A stretch of DNA of 64,000 nt from Denitromonas halophila (lineage in GTDB: Bacteria > Pseudomonadota > Gammaproteobacteria > Burkholderiales > Rhodocyclaceae): assembly GCF_007625155.1 (NCBI RefSeq), contig NZ_VMNK01000019.1, forward strand, positions 41,172 through 105,171, read 5' to 3'. Shown piece after piece: positions 53,001-60,750 of this stretch; within the stretch, counting starts at the first letter, position 1, and each line of letters opens with the position of its first letter. The notes beneath the pieces are model-generated. The model was not told the origin of the DNA, did not search any database, and saw nothing but the letters and a program-made list of their open reading frames with translations. Made by a program: the position numbers and the translations under genes.

Positions 53001-56000
53001 GAGGCGCTGCGCGTCACCGCCAGCAACACCATCACCAAGCCCAGCGCGGGCTATCAGGTCGATGCCGGTGCGGGCGGACTGCTCAACGGCTCGGCGGCCA
53101 GCAGCCGCAGCACCCTCCGCAACCGGGCCAGCGTCGATATCAGCGACGGCGCCACGATCACCATCGAAAACGGCACCGACACCGGCGGCGTGCTCAATGT
53201 GGCGGCGCTCAACACGGTCAATGCGCACGACTCCGTCCGCCTCGACTCGGGCGGTGCCATCGCCATCGCCCGCAGCGAGTCGACGATCAACAACGAGCTC
53301 AACGACGGCACCGTCCGCATCGGCAGCGCGACGATTGTGAGCGACGGCGAGATCAACGTGTCAGCCCGCACCGACGCCGACGTGAATGCCGAAACCCGCT
53401 CCAAGACCTACGGTGTCGCCGGCGCCGCCGAGGGACGCAGCCGCGCCTATGTGAAGGCCGACAACACGGTGAATGTCGCCACCGGCGCCAACATCCAGGC
53501 CGAGCACGATGTGCACCTGATGGCCGGCACCGACCGCAGCACCGGCAACCAGCTCAACGCCGATGCCGACACCCGCCTGTGGAACCGCACCGCGCTGCCG
53601 ATCGAAAACGACCCGCAGGCGCATGGCGAGATCAACCAGCACAACAGCATCAATGTCGCCACCGGCGCCAAGGTGCGCTCGGTGCGCAGCGTGCATCTGA
53701 CCGCCAGCGAAGGCACCCACACCGTTCGCGGTTTTGGTGAAGGCACCGACGCCTACCGCGAGGTCTTGTCGGCCATCGGCGAGTTCTTTGGCGCCGATAC
53801 CTCCTCGCTCAAGATCCGCGCCGGCACCACCGCCGACAACAGCAACAATCCGTTCAACCCGGGCTCGGCGGTGAATGTCGATGGCGTGGTCGAGGCGGGC
53901 ATCTGGCATCACCAGTTCCTCACCTTCAATGCCGACGACACGGCCGTGACCTCCGAGCAGGTGAGCTACACCCTGCGCGACAACGTGCTGCTGTCGGATC
54001 TGCTGTCGGCCGAGATCACCGCGCTGCGCAACCGCGCCATTGCGGTGCGCAATGCAGCCACCGACTACGAAGGCGAAGTCAGCGCCGCCGATTACGCGCT
54101 GGCGCTCGACAACGACGCCGACATCCTCGAGGCGCAGCTGGCCGCGCTGGGGGCAAACACGCGGGTCGGCTTCCTGGACGTCAATCCCATCCTCGCCACC
54201 ACCGGCAATGTGGCTGTCACCGGCGACGCGATGACCGGCGGCGGCAGTCTGACCGCGCCGGGCGACGTACGCATCGACGTCGAAAACCGGTCGACGCGCT
54301 TCATGACCACCAGCGCCCTGACCATTCCGGACGACGATGGCGGCAAGGTCTTGTTCAATGGCCGCAGCGTGTCCTCGGCCACTGACATCAACGCCCGCAA
54401 CGCACTGGGCAAGACCACCGGCGTGGCGGTCACCAGCGCGCTCAACACCGCCAAGCCGGTGATCCGGATCGAGAACACCAATGACACCGACGTGACGCCG
54501 AACGGCGCCGCCCAGCTGTGGATCTTTGGCGACATCACCAACCTGCGCGGGCTGGCCCAGGCCAAGAGCCACGGCACCATTCGCTCCTCGGCCAAGATCA
54601 ACGCCGAAACGGTGGACATCGCCACCGGCGGCGACTTCATCCAGACCTACACGCCGGGCTTCACCCACCAGGGCGGCAACCCGATCAGCCAGCTGGGCAC
54701 CCTGCCGGACAACCGAGAGAACGCCGCCATCGCCCTGGGCGGCTCGGACAGCGCCGACAGCGCCGCCGGCGACTACAGCACCAACAGCACGCCGCATCTG
54801 TGCACCGGCGACCGGTGCAGCACCACGATCGCCGGCAACAATGTGTACATCAGCGGCGAGAAGCTCAACATCAACGGCCTGATCCAGGCCGGCCTGCCCG
54901 ATCGCGGCATCAACATCACCAACGGCCTGGTCAGCGCCAAGGCCGGCGCCATCGCCACCGCCAAGGCCGCGTATCTGGCCAACCCGGACACGGCGCCGCA
55001 GTATCTCGACCTCAACGCCCCGGACCCGGCGAGCAGCGACATCAAGGTGCGCTACGACCTGGCCAACGACCGCCTCGAACTGAACAACGTGCGCATGGGC
55101 GGCGGCCACATGGAGCTGTTCGGCAACATCTTCTCCACCGGCAACGGGCAGTTGAAGGTGCTCGACGGCTACGGCCGCATCACGGTCAACAACACCAGCA
55201 ACTACGACGTGGTGCTCAACCGCCTCGACACCGGCCCCGGCGTCGAAGGCACGATCAAGATCACCGACCTGGCCAAGCGGGTGATCATCCCGGGCAGCGC
55301 CGACATGAGCGGCACCACCAACGCCGGCGTGCCACTGGTGACCCTGATCAGCCGCCTCGGCGATGCCGTGGTGGTCAAGGACAGCCGAACCACCGATGCC
55401 GACGGCAACCCGACCTACCAGGTGTCGAGCACCACCGGCCGCAGCGGCTACTACGACCCGGTGGCCAACCGCCGCTTCAACTGGATCAACGGCCGCAAGC
55501 AACAATGGACCGAAGACCGGATCTACACCAAGAAGATCCTGCTCGGTGCCGACTGGGCCTGGGCCGACACCGACGACCCGGACAAGATCACCCCGGGGAC
55601 GCCCGTCTATACCGACCGCCTGACCGGCGACTGGCTGTCGATTGGCGGTGGCTCCGACCAGTACAAGATGAACTACACCCAATCGACCACCGGCAAGGTC
55701 AAGACCGCCGGCCCGACCGAAAGCAACCGGGTGTGCATCGGCTTCTGCGACGTGGCCATCTACGAGCAGGTGACCCTCACCACCACCTACAAGTGGACGG
55801 TGTACGAGTACTTCAACCACAGCCTCAACGCGTCGAACCGCATCGACATCAACTTCACCGGCTACGACACCTCCAACGTCACGGTCAATTCGACCACCGG
55901 GCAGGTGCTGTTCAACGGCCTGGTGCGCAGCGTGGCCGGCGATACGCTGATCAACGCCGGTGGCGGCATGGCCAGCCTCTCTGACGCGGGCTACATCGTC

Positions 56001-58610
56001 GGCAGCAACGTCATCCTCAACAGCGCCAACGGCGCGGTCGGCACCGCTGCCCAGCCGGTGCGGGTCGACCTCACCGACGCCGCGCTCGGCGGCACCGACG
56101 GCCAGATCTGGATCAACGGCCACAGCGGCGCCAACGTGATGGAAATCGGCGGCGACCTGCGCGTGGCCGCGGCCAGCTCGGCCACCGGCGCCGTCTCGCT
56201 GTCCGCCGACCGCCACCTGCTGACCACCACACCGACGGTGACCATCAGCGGCTACGGCGTCAATCTGGTCAGCGAAAGCGGCGACATCGCCAACAGCGGC
56301 GCACCGATCCGCATCGACAACCTCGGTGACGGCGTGGTCTCCGCACTGGCCAACGGCGACATCGTGCTGGTCGAGACGGCCGGCGACCTGCGCGCCGGCA
56401 AGATCGAATCGCAAACCGGTGACGTGACGCTGGATGTGCCGACCGGCAACCTGGTCGACGCCAACACCATCGAACAGGCGGACGACAAGACCGCCGCCGA
56501 ACTGCTCTCGCTGTGGGACAGCATGCGTCTGCGTGGCGACCCGGCCAAGGCCGCGGCCGACGAGACCGTGGCCAACTTCGAAGCCGGCGTCAAGAACGAC
56601 TACCGCGCCTATTGGGACATGCGCAAGGTGCGCAACGAGAACGGCACCTGGGTGGCTGACGCCTACAACCCCGGCTTCACCTTCAAACTCGACACCGGCA
56701 CCGCCAGCGCACTCAAGACCGCCAACGGCTGGAACGACGCCGACATCAAGACCTACGAAGCCGAGCAGACCGCCTTCTACCATGACAGCCATGCCCGCTT
56801 TGGCGGCAGCCCGTTCAACCCGGGCTTCACCTACACCGCCAGCACCACTGAAGAATCGGACCTGCGCGACGGTGCGGTGTGGACCGACCAGCAACTGAAG
56901 ACGGCGCTGAGCGCCGGCCTGTTCCGCCCGGTGACCGACACCGAAATCACGATCGAGCAAGCCAACGTGATCGGCCGTAACGTGGCGCTCAACGTGGCCG
57001 GCAGCATTGGTCAAAGCGTCGGCGACTTCGTCATTGCCCGCGGCACCAACCCGGACACGCTGACCGATGAAGAGAAGCTCGCCCTGCTCACCGCCGAGGC
57101 GCGCGACTTCACGCTCACCGACAGCGAGATCCGCATCCGCCGCCAGGACGATGTCGACATCACCGCCAGCACCGGCCTGACCGCCATCGCCGGCGACAAG
57201 ATCCTGCTCGGCAGCGAAGCGCCGGTGGTCATCTCGCAGGTGCGCTCGCCGGGCGATGTGCGCATCAAGTCGTCCGACGGCATCAGCAGCATCGCGCCGG
57301 CCGGCACGGCGGCGATCGTCGCCACCGACATGGTTCTCGAGGGCGGTCAGGGCGGCATCGGCAGCGCACTGGCGCCAATCGTGGTCGATCTGGCCGACGG
57401 CGCCTTGTTCGATGCCCGCGCGCGCGGTGACATCTTCATCACCGAGCTGAGCGGCGACATGGACGTCGGCACCGTGTATAGCCAGCAGGACGTCACCCTG
57501 TCCGCGCCGGGGGCCATCCTCGATGCCGGACACGACACCAAGCTCAACATCCAGGGGCACAACGTCAATCTGTCCGCCGGCACCACCATCGGCATCCCGG
57601 CCGACGCCAACGGCGCGCTGGAGGTCAATGTCGCCCGCGACGGCGTGCTCAACGCCATGGCCCCGCTGGGCATCTATCTGGCCAGCGTCGGCGTGCCGGG
57701 CCGCATCGGCGACATCACCACCAACGGCCCCTTCGCCTTCTTTGCCAACGCCGGCAGTCTGGACGTCGAAGGCACGGTCAAGGCCGGCTCGGTCACGCTC
57801 GGCGCCGACGATGATGTCACCCTGGGCGCGGCCGCCAGCATTGCCGCCGCCACCACCGTGCGCATCGACGCCGGCAGCGACGGCTCCGGCAGCGTGCTGT
57901 CCGAATCCGCCGTCACCCCGGCCATCTCGGCCGGCACCTCGGTCGTCATGACCGCGCCCGACAGCGTGGGCGGGCCGACCCCGATCTCGGTCACCACGCC
58001 GCAGCTCATCGTGTCCGCCGACCAGATCGACGTAACCGCCTCGGCCCCCGACGCCAGCACACCCTTGACCGTCAGCGCCTTCGGCTACCGCGGCCTGCCG
58101 GCCAGCGACGTCAAACTGGTGCTCGACAGCGGCACCGCCATCACCATCGACACGCTCAAGGCCACCACCAGCAACGTCACCGCCACCACGCCCTTGTTCA
58201 CGGTGCTCGACGGCCAGCTGGGCGACTATGCCGCCTTCTACACGCCGGCCTTCGCGATCCGCGTCGATCATCACGACCGCCGCTTCCAGCCCGGCTTCGA
58301 TGTGCGCGCCTTTACCCTGAGCGGCTTGTACGACATGGTGGTCACGCCGCAGTCGGCCCTGATCGGCGCCTACATCATCACCAAGAACCCGCGTAAGGTG
58401 GTGTTCAGCAATCCGGGCGGCGTGGCCGACCTGCGCAGCCGCGGCCAGCTCAACGCGCTGGATCATCAATCGAAAAACGACAAGAGCAACCGCGTTGCCG
58501 CCGGCGCTGCCGAAAACTACGCCACCGCCGCCGGTGGCCTGGTGTTCGTCGATCCGGATCTATTCGACTGCGGCGAACCGGGCGAGGCAAACGCGTGCGA
58601 AGACCTTTGA
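44055..58610 (+). CDS. Giant two-partner-secretion filamentous adhesin (hemagglutinin-like)
   Basis: A 4851-residue exported protein. A long signal peptide with basic n-region (about residues 1-40, ending AMAMAG) precedes a TPS/haemagg_act domain (about 45-300) with NAFNSFSRFNIGSGQTVNL and NPHG at residues 130-133 in place of the usual NPNG. The rest is a repeat-rich beta-helix: hundreds of Thr/Asn/Asp/Gly-rich turns, with a central set of diverged modules of the type GSAGVAGSATV followed by TTTAxIGxxAxI (about residues 700-3000). The extreme C-terminus has a Cys pair, C4839 and C4848. GTG 44055 was chosen because GGAGAAG is just upstream; ATG 44007 is in frame. It resembles the LktA-type filamentous adhesins. 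Secretion depends on the adjacent TpsB. Confidence 0.9.
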   Translation: MSQGALTYLRRQYLCVLRRCAFLNAFSSWLLLAAPMAMAGQPGIVTDGRTATTLTQAGAVTDITTATVRGNNAFNSFSRFNIGSGQTVNLHLPQQTANLLNLVRNERSQIDGVMNAYKDGRIGGNVFFFNPHGMVVGAQGQINVGSLTVATPTPAYMERLIGPGGAIDDAAVDQALRGEIPLSESGLITVKGSVKAARAVQLAAANVSIDGGARIEAGAAAHAGFGALVNIDGLEAGAQMLQDGDTVRIVAADAVNIAGAVSADGASGEAAGRIRIDAGGDITVADGGRVSADGRGANSDGGKIRVWAEETATLATGGELSARGGEVSGDGGHIEFSATETVKLEGGALKANATAGKRGAVLIDPNNIEVVSANQHTDGADFTLIANDKITVGNNITISTRDIANPTTGNHATDASQGDSGDLTLRAANVELKAGSRLLAHADSGRTGGDVKVEGRSLDAIGANRDVTASVSLTEATVTGKDITIRSSAETSLVNELLENNPALTVADAQRQIDQELDDPIDGIGGAFLSVTTKATATTTVLGSKVTGSGKVTISSHAGARSGFEKTATATTTIGDSGAIKSEIRGNTIDITSTATTSLVYQILGTATKLLDQSWLPDPDGPLITALDDNLFDFNSVPLVALSTAKATTLVDGATLIIGTDTVTIGADADSAAKPTFSSPFLFSAAWGESTAEARARVVGTANVTATNALTVQAHTNTEIDVTATVNSINKPVDATFVRANTSITTIAEVGDSTTTTGGSISVDAQTEAEINAAADAKNTGGSGVGLSLAISETTSTTTATLGGTAEATTGDVSVTANADIEEGNSANAATLGNPSSISAKITNFKAGIQRNVVGGILTATGKINPATADRLTSFLFPGIKEGKFNAAGAVAWSTGNNTATASIAPLADVKAAGGISVTAKITDDPSSSAGAKTSSTGSAVGGSVAYGSFVNTANAFIGKGATVDAKGALRVDAQTHVPYPWQIDWEDPDEILSFLTGGVLDMFLTTYSINSAKGKSGIGLAVGVNLFDLDNNATAYIDEGAQINTRYTAIPGLATQSVKVSAKNDISLTGAVGILSKKFLGTSGGKAALGGSAGLISIDTNASATIRGNAKVNSANAVDVDATNIQRVITVTEAGGSSDAVGVEGAVSINTLTNTSTAAIDDDATVAAGDDITVNAKGDLENISVAGGVVATKGQVGIGFSVSVNTIVSDVAAYIGNFDPLGLDLVPALGNISTTGKVNLVAASEVSQGAYSVAGALATDSKAQTDMPAGASDTQDGGGSGTASKSGKGKFGVAVSADVSINDVTADTQAYVSDGATIAAATALDLDATNTLALSALSGAVTISTQQSGNALAGSYAQNSLAGTTAAYADDATLTLSGPLTADAKTTGTIETLSASIAGTKGKVGVAGSVSINAIDNSTKTYLSNVLLTGVSTVGLTALDDSTIRAIAGAIAFGGKAGIGLSFSWNQLDNDTESWIANSDVDATGLVSVAATTDNSIDTISAAIGASKGPMAGAAAVTINTIDNSTKTWIAGTRGGDGVDSAANIALQSTDSSRIFGLAGALGATTGSAGVGVTFAWNDVDNIVDARLKNNANAESTAGDVTVKADSSTHIEGISAAGGVSGKAGVAGAGTVVQAKNTVKASIDAGSTAIADGNIHVGAADDVDLFSLAGNVAGGGKAGIGASASVLITDNTVEARIDGSATGRGKRAAIDVPTGDKNSAGALLTESTRGVAVTATSHEDIETIAAGGSGGGSAGVAGSATVTDLTETTTAAIGSGASINPLDDGSSTQDVTVRASDETTLLGVAGAVAFGGSGGVGAGADVGLIGKTTTASVAGNVKANDTVTVEARSEEDITSVAASLSAGGSAGIAGSASVYVVDVTTKSEIADGAIVHSDGNVVVSADDDNEIDMIAGNGAFGGSAGVGASAAVAVLTKTVTARVGTGATVDALGTKAGVTIANGSFNAATYTANGTDEGEISAPAGNNPDGSDSAALTGQRVASRGTTTGFQGLAVTATNKDDVETISATGAAAGSAAITLAGDVNVITTTTTAEIANNAQINQNTGAAAGQSVLVGAGNDHYQMGIAGSASGAGAVGIGAAADVLVAKHTTTAKVGDSADIRARKDVSIEAHGQEEILSIAAGLGVGGTVGVAGSTSVLSLTNVTSATTGTGSVVDADGNVRIIATDDTETDVVDGTLAVGLGAAGVGGAVGVTRIEKDTTAGVGAGATVNARGNNTASMQALSGNDLTDRDAITGLMVEANSSEDLFSVAASGAGGFYAGVSGAVTVTSVDSDTTAVIGNGALINQGVTNGSSTQDVNVSAKNHAKLDAYTGSLAGGAVGAAGGVDVGTVKNDTTALIDNNAQVSARRDVDVNALTSADIDSITVSAAGGIGAIAGGISVYSVGSGLDAEGRKKLKSDSGDFADVNSYADDQASDGSINSLLAGSDDARIRDAGSQSQAARAGVSISGDLAGANTDGTTATIGDANVTTTTGAIDVDARQDVNIKVLAGGASVGGVGLGVGVGVVAVNAGTAADVAALATLNSGGAISAHAHTKTVSDLTGFAGSYGGIAIDAALAFVTDNSTTRAAIGDGVQIVDATGVSVSASDDRSAESEAVGVSVGGAAAVGASVATATINGATTASAGNNLQVGQSVGTVDSLSITANSSTTAKAKTIAGKAGIGLAASGSVATANNLPSVSATLGTNGRITVADTVTVGATGTTRTDANAIGVNVSAGVGIGASLATATTHSDVTSLVGANSVITARALSLDATRNTSGPGTTAYATGAAGGLLFAGSVTKAEAESLGTTTAQVGDGSTLDIADTVHVGATQSTRQRADTTGITGGAIAAGGTASWAHSNNTTRAIVGDSVSISHAGAAADAVDVTANGNDDNRASTVAGSGGLGSLVAANATTDTTTHTTAALGTAAGGTGQIKATRVDVSATQTARIDAEADSTNASAVGYSGAKATNTADTHTNATIGRNLNVQTEALRVTASNTITKPSAGYQVDAGAGGLLNGSAASSRSTLRNRASVDISDGATITIENGTDTGGVLNVAALNTVNAHDSVRLDSGGAIAIARSESTINNELNDGTVRIGSATIVSDGEINVSARTDADVNAETRSKTYGVAGAAEGRSRAYVKADNTVNVATGANIQAEHDVHLMAGTDRSTGNQLNADADTRLWNRTALPIENDPQAHGEINQHNSINVATGAKVRSVRSVHLTASEGTHTVRGFGEGTDAYREVLSAIGEFFGADTSSLKIRAGTTADNSNNPFNPGSAVNVDGVVEAGIWHHQFLTFNADDTAVTSEQVSYTLRDNVLLSDLLSAEITALRNRAIAVRNAATDYEGEVSAADYALALDNDADILEAQLAALGANTRVGFLDVNPILATTGNVAVTGDAMTGGGSLTAPGDVRIDVENRSTRFMTTSALTIPDDDGGKVLFNGRSVSSATDINARNALGKTTGVAVTSALNTAKPVIRIENTNDTDVTPNGAAQLWIFGDITNLRGLAQAKSHGTIRSSAKINAETVDIATGGDFIQTYTPGFTHQGGNPISQLGTLPDNRENAAIALGGSDSADSAAGDYSTNSTPHLCTGDRCSTTIAGNNVYISGEKLNINGLIQAGLPDRGINITNGLVSAKAGAIATAKAAYLANPDTAPQYLDLNAPDPASSDIKVRYDLANDRLELNNVRMGGGHMELFGNIFSTGNGQLKVLDGYGRITVNNTSNYDVVLNRLDTGPGVEGTIKITDLAKRVIIPGSADMSGTTNAGVPLVTLISRLGDAVVVKDSRTTDADGNPTYQVSSTTGRSGYYDPVANRRFNWINGRKQQWTEDRIYTKKILLGADWAWADTDDPDKITPGTPVYTDRLTGDWLSIGGGSDQYKMNYTQSTTGKVKTAGPTESNRVCIGFCDVAIYEQVTLTTTYKWTVYEYFNHSLNASNRIDINFTGYDTSNVTVNSTTGQVLFNGLVRSVAGDTLINAGGGMASLSDAGYIVGSNVILNSANGAVGTAAQPVRVDLTDAALGGTDGQIWINGHSGANVMEIGGDLRVAAASSATGAVSLSADRHLLTTTPTVTISGYGVNLVSESGDIANSGAPIRIDNLGDGVVSALANGDIVLVETAGDLRAGKIESQTGDVTLDVPTGNLVDANTIEQADDKTAAELLSLWDSMRLRGDPAKAAADETVANFEAGVKNDYRAYWDMRKVRNENGTWVADAYNPGFTFKLDTGTASALKTANGWNDADIKTYEAEQTAFYHDSHARFGGSPFNPGFTYTASTTEESDLRDGAVWTDQQLKTALSAGLFRPVTDTEITIEQANVIGRNVALNVAGSIGQSVGDFVIARGTNPDTLTDEEKLALLTAEARDFTLTDSEIRIRRQDDVDITASTGLTAIAGDKILLGSEAPVVISQVRSPGDVRIKSSDGISSIAPAGTAAIVATDMVLEGGQGGIGSALAPIVVDLADGALFDARARGDIFITELSGDMDVGTVYSQQDVTLSAPGAILDAGHDTKLNIQGHNVNLSAGTTIGIPADANGALEVNVARDGVLNAMAPLGIYLASVGVPGRIGDITTNGPFAFFANAGSLDVEGTVKAGSVTLGADDDVTLGAAASIAAATTVRIDAGSDGSGSVLSESAVTPAISAGTSVVMTAPDSVGGPTPISVTTPQLIVSADQIDVTASAPDASTPLTVSAFGYRGLPASDVKLVLDSGTAITIDTLKATTSNVTATTPLFTVLDGQLGDYAAFYTPAFAIRVDHHDRRFQPGFDVRAFTLSGLYDMVVTPQSALIGAYIITKNPRKVVFSNPGGVADLRSRGQLNALDHQSKNDKSNRVAAGAAENYATAAGGLVFVDPDLFDCGEPGEANACEDL

Positions 58611-58627
58611 GGATGGGGAGACAATCA

Positions 58628-60307
58628 ATGCAGGGAACGATCACGCGGCAAGCCGCTGGGCTGGGGCTGATGCTGGCCACGTCGCTGGCCATGGCGCAAC
58701 AGCCGGGCACGGCAGAATCGCCGGGCGCCATCCAGCAGCAACAGCAACAGGAGATCGAGCGGCGACTGCGTGACGAGCGCATCCAGCAACGCCCCGTGGC
58801 CCCCGAAATCTCGGTGCCGCAAGGCGGGCCGGCGACGCCGGCCAGCACCGCCAAGACCATCCGCGTCGAACAGATCCTCATCGACCGCTCCGAGATCCTC
58901 ACCCAGGGCCAGATCGACGCCATCATCAACCCGCTCGAAGGCCAGACCGTCAGCCTCGCCGACCTGCAGCAGGCCATCGACGCGCTCAACGCGCTCTACA
59001 CTGCCGCCGGCCAGGCCACCGCGCGCGCCATCCTGCCGCCGCAAACCATCAAGGACGGCCTGGTGCGCTTCCGCCTGGTCGAAGCCCGCGTGGGCGAAGT
59101 GCGCGTGGGCGGCGCAGAAGCCATCGACCCCGCCTTCATCACCGACCGCGTCGCGCTCGAAGCCGACGAACTGCTCTCCGTGCCCGTGCTCGAATCCGCG
59201 CTGGTGCGCTTCAACCGCCTGCACAGCACCCAGCTGCGCGCCGGTGTGGTGGCCGGCAGCAAGTTCGGCACCACCGATGTCGAAATCACCGCCGTGGAGC
59301 CGCCGCGCACCAAGTTCTCGGTGTTCTTCGACAACGCCGGCCGCGACACCGTGGGCGAAACCCGCGGCGGCTTCAACGCCCGCTTCGCCAACCTGATGGG
59401 CCGCAGCGACACCCTGCAGTTCCTCGCCACCCGCACCGAAGGCTCCGAAAACTACGCGCTGTCCTACTCGGTGCCGCTCGACTGGCACGACCTGCGCCTC
59501 GACCTCTCGGCCAGCAAGGGCAACATCAGCATCGTCGACGGCCCCTTCGAGCCGCTCGACATCACCGGCAGCTCCAGCGACTTCACCGCCGGGCTCACCT
59601 ACCCGCTCATCGTCACGCTCGAAGACATGTGGTCGATCTACGGCCGCCTCTCGGCCCGCGAATCGTCCAGCGCCTTCGGCGGCCTGGAGCAAGAAAAACT
59701 CAACCTGCGCGTGTTCACCGCCGGCATCTCCAGCGAACACCAGAGCGACGACACCGCCTGGTATGTCGACCACTCGCTCGCCTCCGGCATCACCGCGCTG
59801 GGCGGCGAGCAAGGCTTCCTCTACTACCGCGGCAGCGCCACCCGTTTCGACCGCCTCTCCGAACGCTTCCAGCTCCTGCTGCGCGGCGGCCTGCAACTGT
59901 CCGACACCCGCTTCCTGCCCGCCAGCGAACTATTCCAGATCGGCGGCGCCTACACCGTGCGCGGCTTCTCCGAAGGCCTGCTCTCCGGTCGCAACGGCTA
60001 CTTCGTTTCCGCTGAACTGCGCATCGGCCGCACCCTCGAGGAATACCAGGCCGCCGACCCCGACGGCCCGACCCTGCACGGTATCGTCTTCATCGACCAC
60101 GGCGGTGCGCTGCCTTACCGGCCGGGCAACCTCAAGGAAAGTACCCACGACGACTACCTCACCAGCGTCGGCGCCGGGGTGTTGTTCGACTTCTCCGAAC
60201 GCGTCACCGGGCGGATCGTCATTGGCCAGCCGCTACGGGGGAATCCGGCGGAGTTGCACGACAAGAGGCCCCGGGCGCATGTGTCGCTCAATATTGCGTT
60301 GAATTGA
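58628..60307 (+). CDS. ShlB/FhaC/HecB-family TpsB outer-membrane transporter
   Basis: A 559-residue outer-membrane protein that exports the adhesin encoded 17 bases upstream. The signal peptide ends near SLAMAQ; a Gln/Arg-rich helix (IQQQQQQEIERRLRDERIQQR) corresponds to the N-terminal plug helix. POTRA repeats follow (about 75-230), then the 16-strand barrel with the conserved L6 motif VRGF in GGAYTVRGFSEGLLSGRNGYF. It ends in an aromatic-poor but typical beta-strand (HVSLNIALN). GGGGAG seven bases before the ATG at 58628 defines the start. Together with the adhesin it is a complete two-partner secretion operon. Confidence 0.93.
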   Translation: MQGTITRQAAGLGLMLATSLAMAQQPGTAESPGAIQQQQQQEIERRLRDERIQQRPVAPEISVPQGGPATPASTAKTIRVEQILIDRSEILTQGQIDAIINPLEGQTVSLADLQQAIDALNALYTAAGQATARAILPPQTIKDGLVRFRLVEARVGEVRVGGAEAIDPAFITDRVALEADELLSVPVLESALVRFNRLHSTQLRAGVVAGSKFGTTDVEITAVEPPRTKFSVFFDNAGRDTVGETRGGFNARFANLMGRSDTLQFLATRTEGSENYALSYSVPLDWHDLRLDLSASKGNISIVDGPFEPLDITGSSSDFTAGLTYPLIVTLEDMWSIYGRLSARESSSAFGGLEQEKLNLRVFTAGISSEHQSDDTAWYVDHSLASGITALGGEQGFLYYRGSATRFDRLSERFQLLLRGGLQLSDTRFLPASELFQIGGAYTVRGFSEGLLSGRNGYFVSAELRIGRTLEEYQAADPDGPTLHGIVFIDHGGALPYRPGNLKESTHDDYLTSVGAGVLFDFSERVTGRIVIGQPLRGNPAELHDKRPRAHVSLNIALN

Positions 60308-60620
60308 GCGTGGCGGCGGTCGCCGCCCGCAAAGCCCGGATCGCCGGCACCTCGAACCGCCGTGCTGGTTCAACCGGCAGTGCACCTGTCGCAGGTTCGT
60401 TGGCCGGGTCTCGCCCCGGCGGGCGACCTACTTTCTTGCTCGTGCAAGAAAGCTAGGCAAAGAAGCACGGCCCGCTTTCGCGCCCCCTACGGGGGTCCCC
60501 GCCCTCCGGACGCACCGGGCGGGGTGCTTCGCAAACTCGCCCTTCGGGCTCAAACAGCGAAGCCCCTTTTTCCGCCCGCCGTGTCCTGCGGTTGGCGCGG
60601 CAGAGGGCGGGTCGGCCGTG
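60308..60620. repeat. Hairpin-rich dispersed intergenic repeat
   Basis: No gene is seen. The segment contains several stems: CTTTCTTGC-TCGT-GCAAGAAAG at 60431-60452, and GC-rich pairs near 60405-60427 and 60482-60530. Phrases such as AGGCAAAGAAGCACGG and CTCGCCCTTCGGGCTCAAACAG are typical of multi-copy repeats scattered in proteobacterial chromosomes. The first stem may act as a terminator for tpsB. It marks the border to the cassette region. Confidence 0.5.
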
Positions 60621-60750
60621 CCTCATGAGACAGGTGCATCGGCGATTCTTCAGGCATATAATTCTTCGCCATGGCTTGGGCCGGTACGCATCTTCTTGAT
60701 GCGAAGTGATCCGACACTCTCCAGTGTTGGATTTGAAGACCTAACCCCAT

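Noticed and set aside
53361..58469. Open frame of 1702 codons antisense to the adhesin
   Set aside because: Same composition artefact as the other antisense frames.
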